A stretch of 40,096 bases of DNA from Treponema sp. (GCA_031267675.1 JAIRYT010000013.1:1-40096), one strand, 5' to 3'. Counted from the first letter of the stretch, positions 1 to 9,729 are shown. The notes: generated by a model not told the origin, from the sequence alone. Made by a program: numbers and translations.

Positions 1-1
1 T

Positions 2-130
2 GTTTTTTTGTATAACGACAAGAAAACAGTGTGGCTCGAATTTGAAAATTGGCGGGAAATCGAATCGAACCAAGAAATTATGAATACCATAGTGTCAGCT
101 TATTCGGAAGATGAAGAAAAAACCGAATGA
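2..130 (+). CDS. C-terminal end of an unknown protein (5' truncated by window edge)
   Basis: An open frame enters from the left edge and runs 42 codons to TGA at 128-130. The visible part is acidic and aromatic (for example VWLEFENWREIES and a final SEDEEKTE) and I do not recognise it. Its stop overlaps the start of the next small gene in an ATGA junction, the normal arrangement for translationally coupled genes. That overlap is the main reason to treat both frames as real. No function can be given from this fragment. Confidence 0.4.
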   Translation, partial: VFLYNDKKTVWLEFENWREIESNQEIMNTIVSAYSEDEEKTE

Positions 131-345
131 ATATAAAACGTAATGGGAAGCGTCGTGGAGCAAGGTATTTATATTTTCTTGACGGCAAAAATTTGTACTA
201 TTCACGAGAACCCTTTTTTAATATTGATTTGTTTCCGGGGAGCTTTGCGGTAAACTGGTATAAGTGCGATCTCGATAACGGTTCAAAGGAAAAGTTGTTT
301 TGCGTTTCAGAAACAGCTATGATACTTGGTTTTGTTAATCCGTAG
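127..345 (+). CDS. Small hypothetical protein, 72 aa
   Basis: The ATG at 127 overlaps the TGA of the upstream frame (ATGA), suggesting coupled translation. The product starts very basic (NIKRNGKRRGARY), is rich in aromatic residues and shows no signal peptide or membrane segment. I recognise no family. It ends about 30 nt before the stop of the convergent proB gene, leaving almost no terminator space. It could be the last gene of an operon that begins left of the window. Existence rests on the overlap and the clean start; function is unknown. Confidence 0.45.
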   Translation: MNIKRNGKRRGARYLYFLDGKNLYYSREPFFNIDLFPGSFAVNWYKCDLDNGSKEKLFCVSETAMILGFVNP

Positions 346-376
346 TGTCCCCGTACGCTCAATCCGGCAGCCGCCG

Positions 377-1162
377 TTATGTACACAGAAAAGCGGTACC
401 CGGCAGCGTACCTTCAGCCAGTTCTTTAAGTTTTCCCCCGTACGCAAGAACCATGGGAATGCCGTAACTGGTAACAAGTTCGGCGGCGTCAAGTTTTGTT
501 ACAATACCGCCGGTGCCAAAATTGCTTTTTCCCGCGGTCTGTACAGACGCTTTAACGGCGGCAAGATCGCGCACTTCGCTTACCAGAACCGCGTCCTTGT
601 GGGACTTGGGGTTTTTATCGTAAAGCCCTTCGATATCGCTAAAAAGAACAAGCAGGTCCGCGCTCCACAGAATGGCCGACTGGGCGGCCAGCGTATCATT
701 GTCGCCTATTTTAATTTCCTCTACCGAGACGCTGTCGTTTTCATTTATGACGGGGATAATTCCTTCATCAACCAGGGTAAAAAGCGTGTTCCGCATATTA
801 AGCGTCCGCGTGTCATCAGAAAAATCGTCCCGCGTTAAAAGAATTTGCGCAATGTGAATTCCCTGCGGCGAAAAGGCTTTTTCCCAGGCCTGCATAAGGC
901 AGACCTGGCCGACCGCGCACAGGGCCTGCCGGTAATGTATGTTACGCCTGTGTTCCCACTTTCCCATGGTAGAAAGGCCGGCCACCTGCGCGCCCGAAGA
1001 AACGATAACAAGCTGCTTTCCCTGTTTTACAAGCGCGGACGCTTCGCGCGCAAATTCGGCAAGCAGGTTAGAATTGATTTTGCCGTCCGCCGCGGCAAGC
1101 GTGCTGGATCCCAATTTTACCACAATCTTTCGGGCGTCCGCGATTAAACCGGGTATGGTCAT
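377..1162 (-). CDS. proB: Glutamate 5-kinase
   Basis: Phosphorylates L-glutamate with ATP to gamma-glutamyl phosphate, the first committed step of proline synthesis, in the cytosol (EC 2.7.2.11). It is an amino-acid-kinase fold protein. Visible motifs are VVKLGSS at the N terminus, IVSSGA near residue 55, INENDSV near 140 followed by GDNDTLAAQ, the nucleotide-site run LFSDIEGLYD, and GTGGIVTK near 218. At 261 residues it has only the kinase domain and lacks the C-terminal PUA domain of the longer E. coli-type enzyme; short forms are known. The start ATG overlaps the proA stop by 4 nt, so the two are coupled. The product passes straight to ProA, which protects a labile intermediate. Confidence 0.95.
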   Translation of the reverse strand: MTIPGLIADARKIVVKLGSSTLAAADGKINSNLLAEFAREASALVKQGKQLVIVSSGAQVAGLSTMGKWEHRRNIHYRQALCAVGQVCLMQAWEKAFSPQGIHIAQILLTRDDFSDDTRTLNMRNTLFTLVDEGIIPVINENDSVSVEEIKIGDNDTLAAQSAILWSADLLVLFSDIEGLYDKNPKSHKDAVLVSEVRDLAAVKASVQTAGKSNFGTGGIVTKLDAAELVTSYGIPMVLAYGGKLKELAEGTLPGTAFLCT

Positions 1163-2445
1163 TTTCGAATGTGCCCCTGACCGCTTACGCGGTATTTGAT
1201 TGTGGTAAGCGCTTCGAGCCCCATGGGCCCGCGCGCGTGGAATTTTTGGGTGCTGATTCCCAATTCCGCGCCAAAGCCAAATTCCCCGCCGTCGGTAAAG
1301 CGCGTTGACGCGTTGACATATACGCAGGCGGCGTCAACGCGGGCGCAAAAGCGCTCCGATGCGTCAAGGCTGCCGCTAAGGATTGCTTCGGAATGCCGCG
1401 TACCATATTGATTTATGTGGGCAATTGCTTCGTCAAGGGAATCGACGGTTTTAACCGCCAGAATAAAATCCAGAAATTCCGTCTTCCAGTCTTCGTCAAC
1501 GGCGTCCCGCACAACAAGGCCTGCGGGAATCTGAGCGATTGCCGCCTTTGATTCGGCGTCGCAGCGTAATTCGCAGCGCCCGGCCATGGCTCCGGCAAGA
1601 GAGGGCATAAGACCGGCGCATACCGCGCGGTGAACAAGAATTGTTTCGACCGCGTTACAGGCGCCGGGTTTTTGCAATTTGGCGTTTGCGATAATTTTGA
1701 CCGCGCCAGAAATACTCTGCACATGTTGATCCACATAAATATGACAGTTTCCCTCGCCTGTTTCGATTACCGGTACGCGGGAATTTTCCACAACCCGCCT
1801 GATAAGGTCATGGCCGCCGCGGGGCAGTACAACGTCAATATATCCACGCGCGCGTATTATCTGGTCAATGTCGTCCCGGTTTCCCTGCGCAAGCTCAACT
1901 GCCGCCGGAATTCCGCCCGCTTTTTCCAGACCCGATTTAATGGCGGCGGTGATTGCGCGGTTTGATTCCAGGGCCGCCCGGGAGCCGCGCAGCAAAATGG
2001 AACAGCCGGCCTTGTAGGCAAGGGCAAAGGCATCGGCTGTTACATTGGGCCGTGATTCATAGATAATTGCCGCTACGCCAAGGGGCTCTGTAATCCGTTC
2101 TATAAGAAGCCCTGAGGGAGTTTTCCAGCCTTTTACGTTACCCGCCGGATCATCCAGCAGGGCGATGTTTTTTATGCCGTTAATAATTCCGGTAATGCGC
2201 CCGTCGTCAAGAAAAAGACGGTCGACAAGCGCTTCGTTCATGCCCGATTCTTTTGCCCGTTCTACATCGCTTTTATTGGCCCGCGTTATGCCGTCTCTTT
2301 GCACGTCTATCGCGGCGGCGGCGGCGTAAAGACCGGCATCCTTTTGTTCGCGGTTTTGCAAAGCCAGTTCCGCCTGGGCTTTTTTAAGGCTTGCAAACAT
2401 ATCCTGGAGCGAAGCGTCTTTTGTATCGTGAATATCGCCCTGCAC
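1159..2445 (-). CDS. proA: Gamma-glutamyl phosphate reductase
   Basis: Reduces gamma-glutamyl phosphate with NADPH to glutamate 5-semialdehyde, the second step of proline synthesis (EC 1.2.1.41). It belongs to the aldehyde dehydrogenase fold. The catalytic cysteine lies in the GACNAVETILVH segment. The family signature around VNASTRFTDGGEFGFGAELG and the closing ARGPMGLEALTT are intact, and 428 residues is normal length. The start is GTG at 2445, preceded at good spacing by AGGGGA. It follows addA after 9 nt and overlaps proB by 4 nt, so all five genes from 9588 down to 377 look cotranscribed. Coupling proline synthesis to a recombination nuclease is probably just operon convenience. Confidence 0.95.
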   Translation of the reverse strand: MQGDIHDTKDASLQDMFASLKKAQAELALQNREQKDAGLYAAAAAIDVQRDGITRANKSDVERAKESGMNEALVDRLFLDDGRITGIINGIKNIALLDDPAGNVKGWKTPSGLLIERITEPLGVAAIIYESRPNVTADAFALAYKAGCSILLRGSRAALESNRAITAAIKSGLEKAGGIPAAVELAQGNRDDIDQIIRARGYIDVVLPRGGHDLIRRVVENSRVPVIETGEGNCHIYVDQHVQSISGAVKIIANAKLQKPGACNAVETILVHRAVCAGLMPSLAGAMAGRCELRCDAESKAAIAQIPAGLVVRDAVDEDWKTEFLDFILAVKTVDSLDEAIAHINQYGTRHSEAILSGSLDASERFCARVDAACVYVNASTRFTDGGEFGFGAELGISTQKFHARGPMGLEALTTIKYRVSGQGHIRK

Positions 2446-2454
2446 AGTATTCCC

Positions 2455-5400
2455 CTAAACAAGTAATTCGACAGCGGATGCTTTTACCGCTTCGGTTAAA
2501 TCGTATTCAACGCCGCCGCGCAGATAAAAAAGCCAGCAGCAAATTCGCGGCGTTAAAAAAATATCGGCGGCCGCGCGGCGGTACACGGCAAGCTGTCCCA
2601 GATGCCTTGTTATATCTTCCACATGGTCGGTCTTAAAGTCAACCACATGGATAACGCCGTCCGCTTCAAACACAAGGTCCATTGAGCCGCTTATGGTAAC
2701 CTTTTGTTCCTGTTCCGGCCCCGGCCGCTGTACCATTGTTACAAAGCGGAATTCATTTTTACGCCATGCCGCGCCGCCGGCCATGCCGCCAAGCGCCGAA
2801 GCAAAAAACCCTTCCGCCAGCGCGGCAGCCGTTTCTAAAAGCTGTTCCGCCTGTCCGGCGCCAAGGCGGCCCGCCAATTCCGGGGGAATATCCGGGGCAA
2901 GGCCCTTAAAACGTTCTTCGATAAACGAATGAACAAAGGTTCCGAATTCTTCCGCCCTGATTCCGGCCGATTCAAGCAGGGTGTCAATTTTTCCGTTCAG
3001 TTCGGCTGTATTCGCGTCTGCGCGCGGGCTTATATTCGCATTCGCGGAATCAACATGCAGACTGCTTGCCGCATAATGAAGAACACGCGCCGGCAGGTCC
3101 GGAGAGGCGGGAATATTTTCGTACGTTGTCCGCAGGGCCGCCACGGATGTTTTTAGATTTTCCGCGCTGTCCGCGCCCGGTCCCGCGGTTTCAAAAATCT
3201 GCTCAAACGTATACAGCTGATCATCGCTTACGAGCGGCGGGAGCAGGCGAAAGAAACTGATTGACTTCACTTTTTTTGATCTAAACTGGTTATAGCGCTC
3301 GTAAAAATAATCCATCGGGTCCATGCTTTCCGGCGGCAGTTCTTTTTTTTCATCGTTGTTTTGTCTGCTCATGCGGGCCGAAACAAATAACCGCGATTCG
3401 GCGCGGGTCATGGCGACATAGAGCAGCCGCCTGAGTTCCGCGCTTGTTTTAAGGCGGTCCTCTTCCTTTTCCGCGTCAAAAAAATAATTGCCGCCAATTA
3501 CCAGTTCTTCCGCCGGGGGAAGGGCGGGGACAAGCCCCCAGCGTTCCGTGTACAGGGCAAGTTCGCTCCTGTTTCGCGTATTTTCGGCGCTTCCGCAGCC
3601 GTACAAAAACACGACCGGAAACTCAAGGCCCTTGCAGCGGTGAATCGAAAGTATGCGTACGCCGGAATCTTCTTCGCCGGGGAGTTCCAAATCGTCCGGT
3701 CGTTCTTCGCGCGAAAGAAGCATTTCAAGATGATCCAAAAAATCAACAAGGCCCTTTCCCTGTTTTTCGACGGTGCGGGCTGTTTCAAAAAACAGATCGT
3801 ACAGGCTGCCATAGGCCTGATATTTTTGAAACCACAACGTTTCAAAACGATACCCTTTTTCGTACCACAGTTTGGTAATGAGCGCGCTTACCGGAAGATC
3901 GCGGGCGTCCCGGCATAATTCTTCGTACAGACGGCGGCCGGCGCGGTAACGAAAAAGATCAACATCCTGGAAACGATCTTCCGGCGTACGGTCAAAGGGA
4001 ACAGGATTATTTTTTGACAGCATGCAAATGGTCAGCGCTTCGCCGCTTAAGCGTACAAAAGGAGAGGCAAGCAGCGCCGCGTACGCGATGCGATCATTCG
4101 GGTATACAATCAGTTTTAAAAGATTCCACATATCGTTTACCGGCGCGTCATGCAGCATGGCCGCCGGGCGGTCGGTAAAAAAGGGAATGCTAAAATTTTT
4201 AAAACTTTTTTCCAGCGAGTGCTGGTTGGTATAACTGCGCTGCAATACCGCGATGTCGCCGTAGGTACAGGGCCTAAGCAGCTTTGTTTTTTTATCGCGT
4301 ACGGGCGCGCCGGCGCGCACCAGTTCCTGTATGGTCCGCGCGGTATAATCGGACTCGTAGTCGGGGGGATTACGGTTTGAATTTTCCGGTATGCGGTCCT
4401 CGTCAAAAAACGCAAAATGCAGACGCTTTCCGCCGCCCCATGTTTTGCCGCCTTCGATCCATTCGATCCAGCGGTATGAAGCTTCGTAATCCGCGATGCC
4501 TTTTTCAGGTTTAAATACCGCGTCCTCCAGCGGGCAGGGATCGTCCTTCGAAAGCAGGCCGCCAAAGATACTGTTAAAGTTTTTGACAAGATCGGGATGG
4601 GAGCGGTAGTTTTTGCCCAGGTTGATATTGACCCCGCCGTGATCCGCGCCAATGTCGCGGGAAAGGCTGCGGAATACCGAAACATCCGCGCCGCGAAACC
4701 GGTAAATTGACTGCTTTTCATCGCCCACAAAAAAAATTTTGCCGGGACACAGCGCGCCGCTTAAAGGAACTCCTTTTGCGCAGTGGTCGTCTTTTTCCGC
4801 CAAAAGATACACAAGATCGCGCTGCAGGCTGTTATTGTCCTGAAACTCGTCGATCATGATTTTTTTGTAGCGGTTTTTATACATGGCCCTGATGCCGGGA
4901 TACCGGATGAGCGCGTCAACGGCAAGATGGGCAATATCGGTAAAGGTTAAAATACCCGCCTCGCGTTTTTTTTGATTAAGCGCCGCCTGGTATTCCGCGA
5001 TAAGGGGAAACACTCCCCGCACGGTATTCCATTGCAGACAGGGATTGGCGATTGCTTCCAGTTCTTTCCAAAGCTGATCTTTTATTTTTCTAAAATGCCG
5101 CTGTACAATTTGATACGACTCGTTTTCGCTCCCGCTTTTTCTAATGGGAAGGGCGCAAAGGCGGCTTACAAAATCAAAGAACTGGCTGATTTCTCCGCGT
5201 AATTTTTCGTTGTCATTACCGCTGGACGGATCGCTTTGATCCGTTTCCGTTTGCGCCATATCTGTCTGCTCTTCCTGAAACAGATCTTTTTGAAGCGGCG
5301 CCTTTTGAGGTCGAACCTTTCGCGGCTGATTTTGTAAAGGCGGGTTTTCGTTAAACAGATTTTCCAGCGCGGGAATTTTTGGCCGCTGTTCCATAAGCGG

Positions 5401-6084
5401 CTCCAAAAGCTGAAACAATTTTGTCCCCGTACAGCGCTCCCGCATCTCGTCCAGCAGTGACGAAAGTTCCCCGGTTTTTTTGCGCCACTGGGCAAGTAAT
5501 TCATTTTTTTGCAGCATCTCAAAACGGTCAAAATCGCAGGGCCGGGAAACAGGGCTGTGCGCGAGCAAGGGATTGGCAAAAAGATTGTCCGCCACCTCCC
5601 TGATTTTATGTTCCGCGATAAGCTGCTGCAGGGCGCTGTTGTTCCGGTTGTCCAGAACAAAACGCAGCGCCAGAGCGCGGGCAAGATCGCGCACGGCGCC
5701 TTCGTCGCTGGTAAACGCGGCGCTTATTCCAAAATAACGCGAAGCGGAGCGGGCAACCATCGCGCAAAAATGATCCAGCGTAAAAATGGAAGCGTTATGA
5801 AAATTGTCCAGCGCTTCGCGCGCCCGCTCGTTTGCAGGAGCCGCCGCCGCGAGCAGTTTGTAAATGCGGTCGTACATTTCGTTGGCCGCTTTATTGGTAA
5901 AGGTAATGGTTAAAATTTTATCGACCGTACAAACGCCGTCAAGAATAAAGCGCCCGTAACGGGCGGCAAGCACCCGTGTTTTTCCCGATCCCGCGCCCGC
6001 GCTTACCACGGCGTTTGAATCGGTGTTTACCGCGTCGCGCTGCTCCTGATCCAGTTCGTCCATAACGTCCGGCATGTCAGTCAT
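2455..6084 (-). CDS. addA: AddA/RecB-type ATP-dependent helicase-nuclease
   Basis: UvrD-family (SF1A) helicase fused to a C-terminal RecB-type nuclease, the motor subunit of an AddAB complex that resects double-strand breaks for RecA. Seen in order: Walker A SAGAGSGKT near residue 30, TFTNKAA, the DEFQD Walker B, VGDEKQSIYRFRGAD (motif III), KNYRSHPD (IV), ILSIHRCKGLEFPVV (V), YVAMTRAESRL (VI), then nuclease residues in SMDLVF and VVDFKTDH, followed by GQLAVYRR. I place the start at ATG 6084, not the longer 6117, because 6084 sits 8-9 nt after GAGGA and overlaps the addB stop, the usual coupled layout. The 1209 residues fit AddA. RecB is the alternative name, but the partner gene is AddB-like and no RecC/RecD is seen. 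Confidence 0.9.
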   Translation of the reverse strand: MTDMPDVMDELDQEQRDAVNTDSNAVVSAGAGSGKTRVLAARYGRFILDGVCTVDKILTITFTNKAANEMYDRIYKLLAAAAPANERAREALDNFHNASIFTLDHFCAMVARSASRYFGISAAFTSDEGAVRDLARALALRFVLDNRNNSALQQLIAEHKIREVADNLFANPLLAHSPVSRPCDFDRFEMLQKNELLAQWRKKTGELSSLLDEMRERCTGTKLFQLLEPLMEQRPKIPALENLFNENPPLQNQPRKVRPQKAPLQKDLFQEEQTDMAQTETDQSDPSSGNDNEKLRGEISQFFDFVSRLCALPIRKSGSENESYQIVQRHFRKIKDQLWKELEAIANPCLQWNTVRGVFPLIAEYQAALNQKKREAGILTFTDIAHLAVDALIRYPGIRAMYKNRYKKIMIDEFQDNNSLQRDLVYLLAEKDDHCAKGVPLSGALCPGKIFFVGDEKQSIYRFRGADVSVFRSLSRDIGADHGGVNINLGKNYRSHPDLVKNFNSIFGGLLSKDDPCPLEDAVFKPEKGIADYEASYRWIEWIEGGKTWGGGKRLHFAFFDEDRIPENSNRNPPDYESDYTARTIQELVRAGAPVRDKKTKLLRPCTYGDIAVLQRSYTNQHSLEKSFKNFSIPFFTDRPAAMLHDAPVNDMWNLLKLIVYPNDRIAYAALLASPFVRLSGEALTICMLSKNNPVPFDRTPEDRFQDVDLFRYRAGRRLYEELCRDARDLPVSALITKLWYEKGYRFETLWFQKYQAYGSLYDLFFETARTVEKQGKGLVDFLDHLEMLLSREERPDDLELPGEEDSGVRILSIHRCKGLEFPVVFLYGCGSAENTRNRSELALYTERWGLVPALPPAEELVIGGNYFFDAEKEEDRLKTSAELRRLLYVAMTRAESRLFVSARMSRQNNDEKKELPPESMDPMDYFYERYNQFRSKKVKSISFFRLLPPLVSDDQLYTFEQIFETAGPGADSAENLKTSVAALRTTYENIPASPDLPARVLHYAASSLHVDSANANISPRADANTAELNGKIDTLLESAGIRAEEFGTFVHSFIEERFKGLAPDIPPELAGRLGAGQAEQLLETAAALAEGFFASALGGMAGGAAWRKNEFRFVTMVQRPGPEQEQKVTISGSMDLVFEADGVIHVVDFKTDHVEDITRHLGQLAVYRRAAADIFLTPRICCWLFYLRGGVEYDLTEAVKASAVELLV

Positions 6085-8917
6085 TATCTTCTTCCTCTTC
6101 TTCATCGGCAGACGCAAAACCGCTTTTGACCGGATTTTTATTTTGTCCTTCGGGGCCGGGGTTTAGATCGTAAAGGGAGCGGCAGATTGTTTTAAAGGAG
6201 CAGTTAGCGCAGATTTTTTTTACGATCTCCGGCGTAAAATCGAGCGCTTCCAGACGGGCGGCAAAACAATCTATCGCCCGGTCAAGCGCTTCCATGGTGC
6301 CGTCGTATTCATCGCGGTTTATTTGGTTTTTCGTTCCTTCCAGTGTTCCAATAACCGCAGATAACTTATGTTTGGTAATATTCGCGTAAAGCGCCTGTGT
6401 TACCCGCTCGCCAGAGGCCTGTTCGTACAGTTTGATATACATGGGCATTTGGTAGTCAAGCGGCGAATCTTCGCTTCCCGCGCGGCAGTTTTTTAGGGAA
6501 GGCGTTTTACTGGTTTTATAATCGATGATCAAAGGCCCCCGGTCGGAACGGGAAACGCGGTCGATTCGTCCCTTTAGGAGTATGCCTTCCCGGTATAAAA
6601 AGCTGTATTCTTCTTCCAGCGATAGTACTTCATATCCGTTAAGGTAACGCGCTTCGGTAGCAAGCAGCGCGCGAAGGCGGCGCGTCATTGACGCGGAAAG
6701 GGACGGTATAAGCGGATACAGCAGCTGGCCCCGTAATTCCCTGCTTGTCCGTAGCACCAGGGCGGTACATTCGCCGGCCCATTTAACATATTCGCCAAGG
6801 CTGCTTTTTTTAAAAACGCCGCGTTCCTTTATGCGCGTAAAAAGAAGGCGCAGAATGTCGTGATATAAAAGACCGCGCGATTCATCGTCAAGCATGGCCG
6901 CGTCAAGTTTGTAGGGTTCAAGGCCAAAAATTCGTTTGTAAAGCCAGCTGAGCGGGCAGGAAAAAAATTCTCCAAGGTCGGTCGCCGACACGCTTAACGG
7001 TAATCCTGCTGCCGCCTCTTTATATCCCCTGTTCCACACCCTGCTTTTTAGTTCGGCGCGTACTGCCGCCGAAATTGTCCCGCCGCCGGAATGTTCCGCG
7101 CCGTTTTCGCGCGCAAGTAAAATTTCCGTCCAGGCGCTAAAGCCGCTTTTTTGCAGCGGATAGAGGAACGCGGGGAGCTGCCCGCCGGATCGCCAGTTTT
7201 TTTCTGCGCGGTAGGGATCGGGCTCTTTTTCCGTCTGTCCGTGTTCCACAGAAGACTGCTTCAAGGCAAGCGTGCTGTGCGGAATTGCCCAGCCGGAAAA
7301 AGTCCGCTCGCTGGCGCTCGTCCAGGTGAGGCAGGAATAATCGGTATAGGGCGCAAGATGATAGAGCGAGAGCATGGCGGCCGATTCGTCGCTGTCTTTA
7401 ATTCCCAAAAGTTCGCGTTTGTCCTGGCTCAAAAACGGCAGCGGCCGGTATTGCACGGTAACGGCGGCCTGGGACGCGTTAAGCACAAAATGACAGCGGA
7501 ACGGCGTACCTGCGGCGACACGGTAATCAAAAATATTTACCCCGCCCGCCCTGCGGTTATACACATAATTCTTTTCGTCAAGGTGGGAACAAAAAAACGC
7601 AAGCGGATTTGGCGGCGCAAGATCCGGGTATTGTGTTTCTGTCTGGACAAGAAGCGATAATTCCGCTATTTCGCGGGCAAGAACCGCGTCGCTTTCTTCG
7701 CCGCAGTCGTCCATGTTTAAAAGGCCGCGAAAGGCAAAATAGGCGTCCCGCAACTGTAAAAAACTTTTTGCGCCGCCTAGCGCGGCTGTTTTTTCCCTAA
7801 GGGTATTGTAGTACTCGCGCAGGCCGGGCTCCCGCCCGTTTTTTTCCAGCGCTTCGTTCCAGGAGTCAACGGTTTTTCCGCTGCTGTTCCGGTACGATGA
7901 AACACAGTGGTTTAAAATGCCAAAGTCGACAAGCGCCGTGTTTTTTTGCGAAAAACGCCAGGGAATGGACGTGTCAAGAAGCAGCGTTTTAAGCGCGTCA
8001 AAAGAAAAATCGTTTACTATACATTTGTTAAGTAATGAAAAAAGCCTGCCGGCGGGGTATTCGCCCAGAGGCCGGCCCATATGCGAATAAAAAGGAATAC
8101 CGCGCAAAAAACATTCCCGCGTAAAATAGGGCTCCATACTGTTAAAATCGCCCAGACTCACCGCCATGTCTTCAAAGGGAATTCCCCCGCGCCGAAGGTC
8201 AAGAAGGCGTTCGACCACGGCCTTTATTTCTTCCCGCGATGAATTAAAAAAATAAAGGGAATCTTCGCCGCCGGAACAGTGCTCCCGGCAAAAAGCGGCG
8301 TTTTTATCCGCCAAAATTAATTCGACTTCGGGGCAGTCAAGCAGTTTTTTATATTCCAAAAAATCACTTAACGCTTCGGGGAAAAATACCAGATAGCGCC
8401 GCCCCGCTTCTTTAAGCGCCGCCGCAACACCCTCCGCGGACGCGTGTTCCCAGGCCGGTTCAAACAGGCGGTGCTGCCGTAAAAAATGGGCGTATTTTGT
8501 TTTAACAAGTCCCAGATCGCGATCCTCCTCATCTTTTTGATACGAACCCTTTTCAACAGCCGCCTCCCAATAGGCGAGCAAAGGAAGCAGCGAGGCAAGG
8601 TAATTGGAAAAAACCGCGCCGTCCGCGGCAAATTCCGGCGGAATAACGGCGGACAAAAACGGCTGCTCCGCGTTGGCGCGGACCAGGGAATGGGCAAAGA
8701 GTTTACGGACAAGCGATGAAGCGGGGCGGCTTTCGCGGGAGCGGCACAGGACGCTTTCCTTAAAACGATCCCACGCCATAAAGCGGTCTTCGGCGACCGA
8801 GCGAAGCGGTCCGTGTACGCAGATCTTGCGGGACCACTGGACTGCGGCGGCCTGAGAGGGAAATACAAAATAATAATCCGGTTTTACAATTCTATCCGCG
8901 ATAATTTTAAAAATCAT
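6077..8917 (-). CDS. addB: AddB-like PD-(D/E)XK nuclease subunit with predicted Fe-S cluster
   Basis: Second nuclease subunit, predicted to pair with the adjacent AddA and cut the opposite strand. The C-terminal nuclease core shows GRIDRV, LIIDYKTSK and a following QMPMYIKLY helix. Three cysteines at about 903, 906 and 912 (CxxC then x5 C), plus an upstream one in FFSCPLSWLYK, match the four ligands of the 4Fe-4S staple known in AddB. The N-terminal two thirds should be the inactivated helicase part. No Walker A is visible there, unlike Bacillus AddB. At 946 residues it is shorter than typical AddB (about 1150). The start ATG overlaps the DUF4230 stop by 4 nt. The tail is strongly acidic. Confidence 0.82.
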   Translation of the reverse strand: MIFKIIADRIVKPDYYFVFPSQAAAVQWSRKICVHGPLRSVAEDRFMAWDRFKESVLCRSRESRPASSLVRKLFAHSLVRANAEQPFLSAVIPPEFAADGAVFSNYLASLLPLLAYWEAAVEKGSYQKDEEDRDLGLVKTKYAHFLRQHRLFEPAWEHASAEGVAAALKEAGRRYLVFFPEALSDFLEYKKLLDCPEVELILADKNAAFCREHCSGGEDSLYFFNSSREEIKAVVERLLDLRRGGIPFEDMAVSLGDFNSMEPYFTRECFLRGIPFYSHMGRPLGEYPAGRLFSLLNKCIVNDFSFDALKTLLLDTSIPWRFSQKNTALVDFGILNHCVSSYRNSSGKTVDSWNEALEKNGREPGLREYYNTLREKTAALGGAKSFLQLRDAYFAFRGLLNMDDCGEESDAVLAREIAELSLLVQTETQYPDLAPPNPLAFFCSHLDEKNYVYNRRAGGVNIFDYRVAAGTPFRCHFVLNASQAAVTVQYRPLPFLSQDKRELLGIKDSDESAAMLSLYHLAPYTDYSCLTWTSASERTFSGWAIPHSTLALKQSSVEHGQTEKEPDPYRAEKNWRSGGQLPAFLYPLQKSGFSAWTEILLARENGAEHSGGGTISAAVRAELKSRVWNRGYKEAAAGLPLSVSATDLGEFFSCPLSWLYKRIFGLEPYKLDAAMLDDESRGLLYHDILRLLFTRIKERGVFKKSSLGEYVKWAGECTALVLRTSRELRGQLLYPLIPSLSASMTRRLRALLATEARYLNGYEVLSLEEEYSFLYREGILLKGRIDRVSRSDRGPLIIDYKTSKTPSLKNCRAGSEDSPLDYQMPMYIKLYEQASGERVTQALYANITKHKLSAVIGTLEGTKNQINRDEYDGTMEALDRAIDCFAARLEALDFTPEIVKKICANCSFKTICRSLYDLNPGPEGQNKNPVKSGFASADEEEEEDND

Positions 8918-9588
8918 GGGAGAACAGGCGCGTCTGTCGTTTCATCCTGCGGTTCCTTCCATACAAGTGTTACCGTATATTTATCTTTTATGCCGGGGAG
9001 CCCTCCAAGAAGGCTTCCCAATTGCTGCACGAGCGAAGCTTTCGCGTCGTCAATGGCGTCGCTCGCGAGCACCCGCTCTTCCATTTCGCGTTTACGTTCA
9101 GCGGTAACCCTAAACGCGTCTTCGATTTTTATTTGGTTAAAAATAGTCTGCGATTGATCATACACTTCGATGGAATCATCCATTATCTCGTGCGAAAGAA
9201 TTTTTACGGGAGGAAGCAGCACGCGTATTTCAGGACGGGTGTTTTCGTCAGGTTCACCCGCGTCGGGCGCTTCTTCTACCTGTATCTGCGACGCGTCAAT
9301 ACCCAGCTTCATGGTTCCGTCGTAGGTAAAAATATATTTGCGCGTGGTAAACGGAATATTCCAGCCGTTAATATCCCTGCGGTTAATGTCCTTTACGACA
9401 GATGTATAACGGTAGGCAAGGCTCGCGTATTCGCCGATGGGCAGCGCTTCTTTTACCACGGTATGCGCTGAAACATCCGAAACGCTCTGGACAGATGGAA
9501 GATTCAGCCTGCCGCGCAAAAGATACCCCGCCGCTAAAACGAGCGCGATAACAAGAATTAAAACCAGGGTAGAAAACCTGAATTTCAC
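8914..9588 (-). CDS. DUF4230-family membrane-anchored protein
   Basis: A 224-residue protein with one N-terminal hydrophobic helix (about residues 6-24) followed by an exported domain. The pattern of SLAYRYTSVV, a mid region KYIFTYDGTMKLGID and a C-terminal helix of charged residues matches what I know as DUF4230, whose function is unknown. The start is GTG at 9588: an in-frame TAA lies just upstream so no longer start is possible, and there is no Shine-Dalgarno. A promoter ending 7 nt upstream suggests a leaderless message. It heads the operon that continues into addB, addA, proA and proB, though no functional link is obvious. Confidence 0.75.
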   Translation of the reverse strand: MKFRFSTLVLILVIALVLAAGYLLRGRLNLPSVQSVSDVSAHTVVKEALPIGEYASLAYRYTSVVKDINRRDINGWNIPFTTRKYIFTYDGTMKLGIDASQIQVEEAPDAGEPDENTRPEIRVLLPPVKILSHEIMDDSIEVYDQSQTIFNQIKIEDAFRVTAERKREMEERVLASDAIDDAKASLVQQLGSLLGGLPGIKDKYTVTLVWKEPQDETTDAPVLP

Positions 9589-9595
9589 GCTTTAC

Positions 9596-9624
9596 ATGGT
9601 AACATTATCGCACTATAATGTCAA
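9596..9624 (-). promoter_or_regulatory. Promoter of the DUF4230-addBA-proAB operon
   Basis: On the minus strand TTGACA (9624-9619), a 17-nt spacer and TACCAT (9601-9596). The predicted transcription start falls at or next to the GTG at 9588, so there is no room for a leader. It lies back to back with the efflux operon's upstream region. Confidence 0.6.
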
Positions 9625-9638
9625 GGTATCGGGTTGTA

Positions 9639-9657
9639 TATAATATTTTGTTATAAT
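9639..9657 (+). promoter_or_regulatory. Candidate -10 boxes for the efflux operon
   Basis: Two TATAAT hexamers at 9639-9644 and 9652-9657 face the efflux genes. Neither has a good -35 at 17 nt, so the operon may use a weak, extended or activator-dependent promoter. The leader would be about 70-85 nt and contains AGGA before the start codon. Confidence 0.35.
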
Positions 9658-9729
9658 GAAAACCCCGCTTGACCATCGTATTTTAACGTGTTATTTTTCG
9701 CTTGTAGGTTATACCAGGAAAAAATTATT

